From the NCBI RefSeq assembly GCF_965215655.1, contig NZ_OZ244111.1, forward strand, positions 2,852,001 to 2,916,000: a DNA stretch of 64,000 nucleotides, in the 5' to 3' direction. The position numbers and the translations under genes are program-made. Position 1 is the stretch's first letter. Every line of letters starts with the position of its first letter. Below are positions 27,340 to 34,476 of the stretch, piece after piece. The notes under the pieces are model-generated. The model had not been told where the DNA came from, made no database searches, and saw only the letters and a list, made by a program, of their open reading frames with translations. Origin of the DNA: Nioella sp965215655 (GTDB taxonomy: Bacteria; Pseudomonadota; Alphaproteobacteria; Rhodobacterales; Rhodobacteraceae).

Positions 27340-27655
27340 GATCACACTAAGCGTCTGCACCAGCTGCGAGCTTGGGGCATCAGGCTTCGCGGACCGGTTG
27401 CGCGCGGCTCTTCCCGCGACGCCGCCTGTCGGCGTCAAGACCGTGGAGTGCATGTCAGGCTGTCCGCGCCCCTCGACGCTTTCTGTCCGTGCGATCGGAA
27501 AGACGGCCTACCTGTTTGGCGATTTGACCGAGACGGACCTGCCCCTGATCCTGGCATTCGTGCAGCTTTATGCCGACTCGCCCGACGGGAACTTCCCCGA
27601 TGCCCGTGTGATCGGTGACCTCAGGCTCAAGGCCCTTGCCCGCATACCCGGCTGA
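27326..27655 (+). CDS. DUF1636 putative metal-binding protein, copy 2
   Basis: 109 residues, overlapping the end of cobA by 14 bases; ATG 27332 is an alternative start. The cysteine pattern is VCTSCELG near the start and VECMSGCPRPSTL near residue 42, so C-x2-C and C-x3-C as in the copy at 14336, but it lacks that copy's additional Cys. It closes the operon that the first copy opens. Confidence 0.82.
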   Translation: MAMPEITLSVCTSCELGASGFADRLRAALPATPPVGVKTVECMSGCPRPSTLSVRAIGKTAYLFGDLTETDLPLILAFVQLYADSPDGNFPDARVIGDLRLKALARIPG

Positions 27656-27745
27656 GACGCGGATTTTGTCACCGAGGTCGTTTTCAGGCGCAAGCAGGCG
27701 TGTTTTGCGCATTGACCCGGCGAGTGCCCAAACGGCATAGTGAAT

Positions 27746-27949
27746 TCGTGGTGTCCCAATAGTGCAAAGCATCGGGACTGAAACGGGAACGGGGAACGGG
27801 CGGACCAAGTTGCGGCGCCCATAGCCCCGACCGCCCCCGCGACTGTGAGCGGCGAGCGGCCTTTCATGAACCCACTGCCGGGGCTGTACGGCGCCGGTGG
27901 GAAGGGGAAAGGCTCGGCTGTGACCCGCGAGTCAGGAGACCGGCCACGA
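27746..27949 (+). promoter_or_regulatory. Cobalamin riboswitch 2
   Basis: Aptamer elements are present in order: GGTGTCCC, ACGGGAACGGGG, the B12-box region ACCGCCCCCGCGACTGTGAGC, a paired CCCACTGCCGG / CCGGTGGG-type arm, and GCGAGTCAGGAGACCGGCC. P1 pairs TCGTGG (27746-27751) with CCACGA (27944-27949). Downstream, GCCGTC / GACGGC forms a hairpin just before the AAGGAG of cbtB, which suggests control of ribosome access. Confidence 0.9.
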
Positions 27950-27998
27950 AACGTGAAACCAGAAATGCCGTCGGGTGTGACGGCAAGGAGAAAAGAAA

Positions 27999-28169
27999 AT
28001 GTCGCAACTGATTGCCACCGGCTCCGCCACGCAGTCCAAGGTCCTCAGCATCCTCTTCGTCGCGCTTCTGGGCGCGGGCGTCCTGTTCCTTGCAGGTCAC
28101 GCGCAATCCGCCGTGCTGCACGACGCCGCTCATGACATGCGCCACGCAACGGGCTTCCCCTGCCACTAA
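27999..28169 (+). CDS. cbtB: CbtB, small subunit of a cobalt transporter
   Basis: 56 residues with AAGGAG nine bases before ATG 27999. It has one membrane helix (VLSILFVALLGAGVLFLAGHA) and a His-rich tail, LHDAAHDMRHATGFPCH, the usual metal-binding end of CbtB. It is placed directly after a cobalamin riboswitch and 21 bases before cbtA, the standard arrangement for this B12-regulated cobalt uptake system. Confidence 0.88.
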   Translation: MSQLIATGSATQSKVLSILFVALLGAGVLFLAGHAQSAVLHDAAHDMRHATGFPCH

Positions 28170-28190
28170 GGCAGCAGCACGTTACATCCC

Positions 28191-28904
28191 ATGTTGATGC
28201 GTATGCTGGCCGGCGGGCTGATCGCCGGCTTTGCAGCAGGGTTGTTTGCAACCGTGCTGCATTTCGCTTTTGTGCAGGAGATCATCCTGCATGCAGAACT
28301 CTATGAATCCGGCGAGTTGGTCCATTTCGGGGAACCGATGGGCCATGGCGAGGAAGCAGGTCATGACGACCATGGTGGTCATGGCGAGGCGGGCGAGAGC
28401 TCTGCCTTCACGCGCAACCTGCTGACCGTTCTGTTCACCGGGCTCATCTATGCGGGCTACGGACTGGTGCTTGTCGCGGGCTACCAGGTTGCTGGCCTGT
28501 TTGGCCGCACGATCACCCCGCAGGAAGGCGTGCTTTGGGGGATCGCAGGCTTTGCCGCGTTCCAGCTGGCCCCTGCCATGGGGCTCGCCCCCGAACTGCC
28601 CGGCGCGATCGGCGCGGATATCACCCTGCGCCAGTATTGGTGGTTGGGCACCGTGGTGGCGACCGCAGGCGGCTTGGCCCTCATTGGCTATGGCCGGGGT
28701 GTGCTGACCGTGATCGCGGGGGCCACGCTGGTTGCCCTGCCCCACGCCATCGGTGCCCCGGTTCTGGACGAGTTCTTTGGCTATGCGCCGCCGGAACTGG
28801 CCGCCGAGTTCTCGGCCCGCGTTCTTGGCGTGGCACTGGCGGTCTGGGCGCTGCTCGGCTGGCTCACTGCCCGCTTCGCCGCCCCCGATCCCGACGCGGC
28901 CTGA
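28191..28904 (+). CDS. cbtA: CbtA, cobalt transporter membrane subunit
   Basis: 237 residues with about five membrane helices. After the first helix lies a His-rich loop, GEPMGHGEEAGHDDHGGHGEAGE, suited to metal capture. The helices FTGLIYAGYGLVLVAGYQVAG and WGIAGFAAFQLAPAMGLAPELPG are family-like. With CbtB it is predicted to import cobalt under B12 limitation. Confidence 0.9.
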   Translation: MLMRMLAGGLIAGFAAGLFATVLHFAFVQEIILHAELYESGELVHFGEPMGHGEEAGHDDHGGHGEAGESSAFTRNLLTVLFTGLIYAGYGLVLVAGYQVAGLFGRTITPQEGVLWGIAGFAAFQLAPAMGLAPELPGAIGADITLRQYWWLGTVVATAGGLALIGYGRGVLTVIAGATLVALPHAIGAPVLDEFFGYAPPELAAEFSARVLGVALAVWALLGWLTARFAAPDPDAA

Positions 28905-28921
28905 ACCGCTGGACAACCCCC

Positions 28922-28953
28922 ATGCCCTCCGGCTACCCCCGGGGGGCATTTTT
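28922..28953 (+). terminator. Rho-independent terminator between cbtA and cobF
   Basis: An 11-pair stem (ATGCCCTCCGG / CCGGGGGGCAT, one T-G pair) with a six-base loop is followed by TTTT. It ends 12 bases before the cobF start. Confidence 0.8.
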
Positions 28954-28965
28954 CGTGAGGCCCCC

Positions 28966-29727
28966 ATGATCGCGCTCGACCTGATCGGCATCGGCACCGG
29001 CAACCCGCGGCACCTGACCTTGCAGGCCATCGACGCGATCAATGCGGCCGACCTGATCCTGATCCCCACCAAGGGGGCGGAGAAGGATGACCTTGCGGGC
29101 CTGCGCCGCCAGATCTGCGCCGATGTGCTGACCGGTCCTACGACGAAAGTGGTGGAGTTCGCCCTTCCCGTGCGCGACCCGGCGATCACCGACTACCGCG
29201 CCCGTGTCGATGCATGGCACGATGCGATTGCCGCGATTTGGGTTGAGACGATCCGCGCCAACCTCGGCGACGGCACCCGGGTGGCCTTCCTCGTCTGGGG
29301 CGACCCCTCGCTCTACGATTCCACGCTCAGGATCGCGGAGCGGGTCGCGCGTCTGCTGCCGCTTATGACCCGCGTGATCCCCGGAATCACCTCGATCCAG
29401 GCGCTGACGGCGGCCCATGCCATTCCTTTGAACGAGATCAATGGCCCCGTGGTCGTCACCACAGGCCGCCAGATCCGCGACAACGGGTTTCCAGCCGGGG
29501 CCGATACGGCGGTGGTCATGCTGGACGGCGAGCTGAGCTTTCGCATCCTGAACCCCGAGGGGCTGCATATCTGGTGGACGGGCTACGCCGGAATGGAAAA
29601 CGAGATATCCCTGTCCGGCGCGGTTTCCGAGGTTACCGACAAAATCGTAAAGACCCGCGCAGAGGCGCGCGCCGCGCATGGCTGGATCATGGATATCTAC
29701 CTGTTGCGCCGCAGCGCCCCTGCCTGA
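28966..29727 (+). CDS. cobF: Precorrin-6A synthase (deacetylating)
   Basis: 253 residues from ATG 28966. CobF methylates C1 and removes the acetyl group in the aerobic pathway. Motifs include LDLIGIGTGNPRHLTLQAIDAINAADLILIPTKGAEKDDL, VAFLVWGDPSLYDSTLRIAERV, and VIPGITSIQALTAAHAIPLNEI. An open frame further upstream lies inside cbtA. A terminator stands right before it, so it may be transcribed by read-through or from a promoter inside cbtA. Confidence 0.94.
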   Translation: MIALDLIGIGTGNPRHLTLQAIDAINAADLILIPTKGAEKDDLAGLRRQICADVLTGPTTKVVEFALPVRDPAITDYRARVDAWHDAIAAIWVETIRANLGDGTRVAFLVWGDPSLYDSTLRIAERVARLLPLMTRVIPGITSIQALTAAHAIPLNEINGPVVVTTGRQIRDNGFPAGADTAVVMLDGELSFRILNPEGLHIWWTGYAGMENEISLSGAVSEVTDKIVKTRAEARAAHGWIMDIYLLRRSAPA

Positions 29728-29740
29728 GCGGCGCGCGGCG

Positions 29741-29782
29741 AACGGCCTTGCAAGGCCGTTGAAAGGCCCTTGCAAGGGCCTT
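29741..29782. repeat. Two tandem 20-base perfect palindromes with CCTTGCAAGG core
   Basis: The palindromes occupy 29741-29760 (AACGGCCTTGCAAGGCCGTT) and 29763-29782 (AAGGCCCTTGCAAGGGCCTT). They lie 14 bases after the cobF stop and may end transcription. A related 19-base copy follows efp at 45653. Confidence 0.7.
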
Positions 29783-29787
29783 CCCCC

Positions 29788-29827
29788 GCGCAAGTTAAGA
29801 GCTCTGGAAACCGATCTTAAGTTGCGC
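29788..29827. promoter_or_regulatory. Inverted repeat upstream of cuyA, possible operator
   Basis: GCGCAAGTTAAG (29788-29799) and CTTAAGTTGCGC (29816-29827) form 12-base arms with one mismatch about a 16-base centre. It lies about 105 bases before the cuyA start and is not followed by a T run, so a protein-binding site is more likely than a terminator. Confidence 0.4.
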
Positions 29828-29932
29828 GAAACCTGATGGAAATAAACCCCTTACGCGTATCAGAACGCTCTGGACGCCGCGACGGGGACAGCGCTACGCT
29901 CCGCGCCGAACGCATAGCCCGGAGCCACGCCC

Positions 29933-30925
29933 ATGCATCTCGCCCGTTTCCCCCGCCTGCACCTCGCGCACCTGCCCACCCCTCTGGAACCGATGGAGCG
30001 CTTGTCGAAGGAACTGGGCTGCGAGATCTGGATCAAGCGCGATGACTGCACGGGGATGAGCACCGGCGGCAACAAGACCCGCAAGCTGGAATTCCTGATG
30101 GCCGAAGCGGTCGAGATGGGCGCCGACATGGTGATGACCCAGGGCGCCACCCAGACCAACCACGGCCGCCAGACCGCCGCCTTTGCCGCGAAACTGGGGA
30201 TGGACTGTCATATCCTGCTGGAGGACCGCACCGGCTACAACAACGACAATTACAACGGCAACGGCAACGTGCTGCTTGACCACCTGCACGGCGCGACGAC
30301 CGAGAAATTTCCCGGCGGCACCGACATGGTGGCGGAAATGGAGAAAGCCGCCGAGGCAGAACGGGCAAAGGGCAAAAAAGTCTACGTGATCCCCGGTGGC
30401 GGCTCGAACCCCACGGGCGCGCTTGGCTATGTGAACTGCGCGTTCGAACTGGTGGGACAAGCCAATGACCGCAGCCTCGTGATCGACCGCGTGGTCCATG
30501 CGACGGGATCGTCGGGCACTCAGGCGGGGCTGGTCACGGGGATGAAAGCGATCAATTCGGGCATCCCCGTTCTCGGCATCGGCACCCGCGCGCCGCAGCC
30601 GAAGCAGGAACAGATGGTCTACGACCTTGCCTGCCGCACGGCGGAGAAACTGGGTTGCCCCGGTATTGTCACGCGCGAGGACGTGATGGCCAATACCGAC
30701 TACGTGGGCGAGGGCTACGGCCTGCCCACGGACAGCGGGCTGGAGGCCATCCGGATGTTCGCGGAACTGGAGGGCATCCTGCTGGACCCGGTCTATTCCG
30801 GCAAGGGCGCGGCAGGGCTGATCGACCTTGCGCGGAAGGGGGAATTCGACGGCCAGCGCATCGTCTTCCTGCATACCGGCGGGGCCGTGGGGCTCTTCGG
30901 CTACGATTTCGCCTTCCGGGGCTGA
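29933..30925 (+). CDS. cuyA: L-cysteate sulfo-lyase / D-cysteine desulfhydrase family PLP enzyme
   Basis: 330 residues. The fold is that of the ACC deaminase / D-cysteine desulfhydrase group. The pyridoxal-phosphate Lys is in DDCTGMSTGGNKTRKLEFL, and other signatures are MTQGATQTNHGRQTAAFAAKLG, VIPGGGSNPTGALGYVNCA and LDPVYSGKGAAGLIDLAR. The whole-length pattern, including the MHLARFPRLHLAHLPTPLEPM opening, is very like the Ruegeria/Silicibacter CuyA that I know. CuyA cleaves cysteate to pyruvate, sulfite and ammonium. A D-cysteine desulfhydrase role is the main alternative. A racemase follows after 3 bases. Confidence 0.85.
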   Translation: MHLARFPRLHLAHLPTPLEPMERLSKELGCEIWIKRDDCTGMSTGGNKTRKLEFLMAEAVEMGADMVMTQGATQTNHGRQTAAFAAKLGMDCHILLEDRTGYNNDNYNGNGNVLLDHLHGATTEKFPGGTDMVAEMEKAAEAERAKGKKVYVIPGGGSNPTGALGYVNCAFELVGQANDRSLVIDRVVHATGSSGTQAGLVTGMKAINSGIPVLGIGTRAPQPKQEQMVYDLACRTAEKLGCPGIVTREDVMANTDYVGEGYGLPTDSGLEAIRMFAELEGILLDPVYSGKGAAGLIDLARKGEFDGQRIVFLHTGGAVGLFGYDFAFRG

Positions 30926-30928
30926 GCC

Positions 30929-31606
30929 ATGCGCCGGATCGGCATCCTCGGCGGGATGGGGCCGGAGGCCACGATCCTGATGCAGCAGCGGTTGCTTGAG
31001 GCTGTTGTCGCAGAGGATGACTCCGATCACATTCCGCTGCTCATCGACATGAACCCGCAGGTGCCCTCGCGCATCGCGCATCTGATCGAGGGCACCGGCG
31101 GCGACCCTGCCCCGGTGCTGGCGGCGATGGCCCGGCGGCTGGAAACCGGCGGGGCCGAGGCGCTCGCCATGCCCTGCAACACTGCCCATTCCTACGCCGC
31201 CAGCATCACCGCCGCCGTCGATATCCCGCTGCTGAACATGGTCACGCTCTCGGCAGACCGGGCGGGCGCTGGCAAGGTCGGTATCCTCGCCTCCCCCGCC
31301 ACGCGGATCACCGGCGTTTTCGACAGGGCGCTGGCCACGGTCGGCGCGACCCCGGTCTGGCTCAAGGATGACGCCCCCCTGCTGCACGCAATCCGCATCA
31401 TCAAGGCCAATGGCGCAACGGTCGAGGCCCGCAATATTTTGCGCGCGGCGTCGGAGGAACTGCTGGCCATGGGCGCGGAAACGCAGCTTGTCGGCTGTTC
31501 CGAATTTTCGCTCATCGCAGAAGCCGCAAGCGCAGAAGCGCAGGTGATCGACACGCTCGACGTGCTGGTCGAGGCGGTCGTAAGCTTCGCAACGGCGAAG
31601 GGCTGA
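30929..31606 (+). CDS. Aspartate/glutamate racemase family protein
   Basis: 225 residues. The N-terminus is IGILGGMGPEATILMQQRL. Two catalytic-type cysteines are in LAMPCNTAHSYAASI and QLVGCSEFSLI, as required for two-base racemisation. The gene is 3 bases from cuyA and is probably co-translated. Cysteate is the sulfonate analogue of aspartate, so a racemase acting on cysteate is a plausible inference; aspartate is the default substrate. Confidence 0.85.
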   Translation: MRRIGILGGMGPEATILMQQRLLEAVVAEDDSDHIPLLIDMNPQVPSRIAHLIEGTGGDPAPVLAAMARRLETGGAEALAMPCNTAHSYAASITAAVDIPLLNMVTLSADRAGAGKVGILASPATRITGVFDRALATVGATPVWLKDDAPLLHAIRIIKANGATVEARNILRAASEELLAMGAETQLVGCSEFSLIAEAASAEAQVIDTLDVLVEAVVSFATAKG

Positions 31607-31701
31607 AACCGACCGAACGGGGGCCTTTCGCGTCGCCGCCCGGCAACCGGCGCCGTCCGTCCCGCCGCTACCCTGTTCCTGAGCACAACAGGAACGCGCC
31701 C

Positions 31702-33072
31702 ATGTCCATCGCCATCCCCACCCCTTCCGACGCCTTCACCCGGCTTGCCGATTTCACCCTGCGTGGGCAGCCGGACACGATCCCACAAAGCACGATGGAG
31801 CGCGCCGCGCTCCTTTTGCTCGATACGCTTGGCATCTGCGCCGCAGCCGCCCCGATGCAGGCGGGCCAGATCGCCCGCGACACCACGCTGGCGCTCTACG
31901 GCACGTCGGATCCGGCCATGTCGGCGCCAATGCTGTTCGACGGGCGAAAGGCAAGCCTCGCCGGGGCGGCCTTCGCAGCGGCCACGCAGCTTGACAATCT
32001 CGATGGCCATGACGGCTACAACCCCACCAAGGGGCATATCGGTGTGGCGGTGGTGCCCGCGCTGTCGGTTCTGGCGCAGCACCTGCCGGGGCTGACGGGC
32101 CGCGAGGCGCTGGCGGCCCTCGTCACCGGCTACGAAGTGGCGGGGCGGGCGGGGACCGCGCTTCATGCCTCAGTCAGCGACTACCATACCTCGGGTGCGT
32201 GGAACACGCTCGGCGTCGTGGCGCTGGCTGCGCGGTTGCGCGGCCTGACGGACGAACAGTTGCGCCACGCGCTCGGCATAGCCGAATATCACGGGCCGCG
32301 AAGCCAGATGATGCGAGAGATCGCCAATCCCACGATGCTGCATGACGGGTCGGGGATGGGCGCGCTCGTTGGCCTGTCTTCCGCCATCATGGCCGAGAAG
32401 GGCTTCACGGGTGCACCTGCCATCACGCTGGAGGCGCCCGAGGTGGCGTCCCATTGGGCCGATCTGGGACAGGCATGGATCACCGAGGATCAATACGTGA
32501 AACCCTACCCGATCTGCCGGTGGGCCCATGCCCCTATCGACGGCGCGAAACTGCTGCGTGCGCGCCACGGGATCGACCACGAAAGGATTGCCCGCATCAC
32601 GATCCGCAGCTTCGCGGAATCGATCGCGCTTTATCCCGGCATGCCCGACCATTCGGCACGGGCCCAATATGCGCTGGCCTTCCCGGTGGCGTGGATGCTG
32701 GTCGAGGGCCATATCGGGCTGGACCAGATTTCCGGCGACGGTCTTTCAGACCCCCGCGTCGCGCGGCTTGTGGACCTGACCGAAGGCGTTGTCGACGATC
32801 GCCATCAGGCGAAGTTCCCGGCGCGGGGTCGGTGGGCCGATATCGAGATTGAAATGCAGGATGGGTCCGTCTACGCCTCGGGCGATCTCAACGCCTCGGG
32901 CGGACCGGATGCGCCCTTCGATGCGAAAACGATCCGTGAGAAATACATGGCCTTCGCCGGTCCGGTCCTGGGTCAGACCAGAGCCGAGGCGATCCGCGAG
33001 GCGGTGCTGTCCCTGACCGCGTCTGACGCCCGCTTTGCCTCGGTCAATGAACTGATCACCCCGGCCATATAG
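31702..33072 (+). CDS. MmgE/PrpD family protein
   Basis: 456 residues. Family features are LLLDTLGICAAAAPMQAG, QLDNLDGHDGYNPTKGHIGVAVVPAL, VTGYEVAGRAGTALHAS, WNTLGVVALAARLRGLTDEQLRHALGIAEYHG and PYPICRWAHAPIDGA. Members include 2-methylcitrate dehydratase and cis-aconitate decarboxylase, but most of the family is uncharacterised. None of the other methylcitrate cycle genes is near. It follows the cuyA-racemase pair by 95 bases on the same strand. Confidence 0.87.
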   Translation: MSIAIPTPSDAFTRLADFTLRGQPDTIPQSTMERAALLLLDTLGICAAAAPMQAGQIARDTTLALYGTSDPAMSAPMLFDGRKASLAGAAFAAATQLDNLDGHDGYNPTKGHIGVAVVPALSVLAQHLPGLTGREALAALVTGYEVAGRAGTALHASVSDYHTSGAWNTLGVVALAARLRGLTDEQLRHALGIAEYHGPRSQMMREIANPTMLHDGSGMGALVGLSSAIMAEKGFTGAPAITLEAPEVASHWADLGQAWITEDQYVKPYPICRWAHAPIDGAKLLRARHGIDHERIARITIRSFAESIALYPGMPDHSARAQYALAFPVAWMLVEGHIGLDQISGDGLSDPRVARLVDLTEGVVDDRHQAKFPARGRWADIEIEMQDGSVYASGDLNASGGPDAPFDAKTIREKYMAFAGPVLGQTRAEAIREAVLSLTASDARFASVNELITPAI

Positions 33073-33088
33073 CGCGGAACGGCTGACG

Positions 33089-33142
33089 GGGCCGCAGGCG
33101 GACGCGGGTGGGTGGGCGGGGCGTTCGCCTGCGGCCTCTTTT
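33089..33142 (+). terminator. Rho-independent terminator after the MmgE/PrpD gene
   Basis: GGCCGCAGGCG (33090-33100) pairs perfectly with CGCCTGCGGCC (33126-33136) and is followed by TCTTTT. It separates two convergent units. Confidence 0.72.
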
Positions 33143-33144
33143 GC

Positions 33145-34476
33145 TCACCATGCCGGCGCTGAGCTTCCCAGATCACAGGCCGGCCGGTCCCATCTCATCG
33201 GCACCCCGGACAGGACAAGCGGCGGCAGCAACCGGCGCGCCGGTCCCCAATGGGTGGCTTCAGGCTCCGCACTGAACTCCGCCTCCCCGGCAGGTACAAA
33301 GCCCCCGCGCGCATCCGCCGGGTACTGCGCCAGCAAGGCCGCCGTGCGGGCGAGTGACAGGCGGGCATTCCTCAGCCCCCTGCCCGCGACCGCATCGCGC
33401 AACGCCGCGAGGGCGGCCCCCGCCATCAGGTAGCCCGTCGCGTGATCCAGTGCCTGAACAGGCAATGGCGTCGGCTTCCCGGCCCCAGACCATCCCATGC
33501 CAGCCTCGGCAATCCCCGCCGACATCTGCACGAGGCTGTCATAGCCACGACGCAACGCCCACGGGCCGGTCCAGCCGTAGGCGCAAAGCCGGATCTCCAT
33601 CACCTGCGGCGCGACACTGGCCCGCCACTCTGCCCCTAATCCCAGTTTCTCCAACGCATCCGGGCGATAGCCGTTCACGAAGAGATCCGCCCCGGCCAGC
33701 AATTCCGCGAACCGCGCCTGCCCTTCCGGGCTGCGCAGGTCGAGCCGCGCACAGCGCTTGCCGAGCGTCACGTCGGGGGCGAGGCTCGGTTCCTCCCAAT
33801 CCACCGGGTCGATACGCAGCACATCCGCGCCAAACCCCGCCAGCGCCCGCGTGGCCACCGGTCCGGCCAGAATGCGCGTCAGATCGAGAACGCGCAGCCC
33901 TTTCAAAGGCCTCTCCGGCGTCCCACCCCAGTCACGGATCTTCGCCGCGCGCGGGGCCTCCCATGTCACCAGCGGTTCGGAGTTCGCAGCGGAACCCTGC
34001 GGGTGCCTGCCCCATGCTTCGATGCTGCGCATCTCGGCCGCAACCCCGCCCTCGGTGACAACTGCTGTCTCCAGCTCCGCCGCGCTCCAGCGCGCTGCGG
34101 CGTGCGCCACCGCTTCACGCGTTTCCTCACATCCCAGGGCGCGGATCGCGGCGGCCCGGTGATGGGGCGCGTTTGTGTGCAGCTTGATCCAGCCATCCGC
34201 AGCCCGGTAATCTCCGGCGAGGTCATCCCAGGCGGGGGGCAGTTCCCACCCCTGCGGCGCGATGGAGAAGGAAAACCAGAGCGAGGCCAGCCGCCGGTTC
34301 ACGGCAACCTTCGGGACGTCACCACCAAGGGCGGCCAGCAGAGCCGCCACCCCCTCACCGACCGCCGCCACTGAGGCCGAGGCCAGATCGCTGACCGCGA
34401 AACAGGACGGCAGGCTGCCCTGCCCGGTTTCCGTCCAGTCCCCGCTCAGGCCGAGTGCCGCGTCAATCTCTCTCAT
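33145..34476 (-). CDS. Family III CoA transferase with an extra N-terminal region
   Basis: 443 residues. A CaiB/BaiF-type CoA transferase begins only near residue 190: PLKGLRVLDLTRILAGPVATRALAGFGADVLRIDPVDWEE, then LRSPEGQARFAELLAGADLFVNGYRPDALEKLGLG. The first 190 residues (VAVNRRLASLWFSFSIAPQGWELPP, YRAADGWIKLHTNAPHHRAAAIRALG) look like the C-terminal part of such an enzyme, so the order is unusual for the family. The start overlaps the stop of the upstream malonyl-CoA synthetase gene (ATGA), and the two probably share an acyl-CoA pathway. Confidence 0.82.
   Translation of the reverse strand: MREIDAALGLSGDWTETGQGSLPSCFAVSDLASASVAAVGEGVAALLAALGGDVPKVAVNRRLASLWFSFSIAPQGWELPPAWDDLAGDYRAADGWIKLHTNAPHHRAAAIRALGCEETREAVAHAAARWSAAELETAVVTEGGVAAEMRSIEAWGRHPQGSAANSEPLVTWEAPRAAKIRDWGGTPERPLKGLRVLDLTRILAGPVATRALAGFGADVLRIDPVDWEEPSLAPDVTLGKRCARLDLRSPEGQARFAELLAGADLFVNGYRPDALEKLGLGAEWRASVAPQVMEIRLCAYGWTGPWALRRGYDSLVQMSAGIAEAGMGWSGAGKPTPLPVQALDHATGYLMAGAALAALRDAVAGRGLRNARLSLARTAALLAQYPADARGGFVPAGEAEFSAEPEATHWGPARRLLPPLVLSGVPMRWDRPACDLGSSAPAW

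Noticed and set aside
31702..33072. prpD of the methylcitrate cycle
   Set aside because: No prpB, prpC or acn-like gene is nearby and the MmgE/PrpD family is broad, so only the family name is used.
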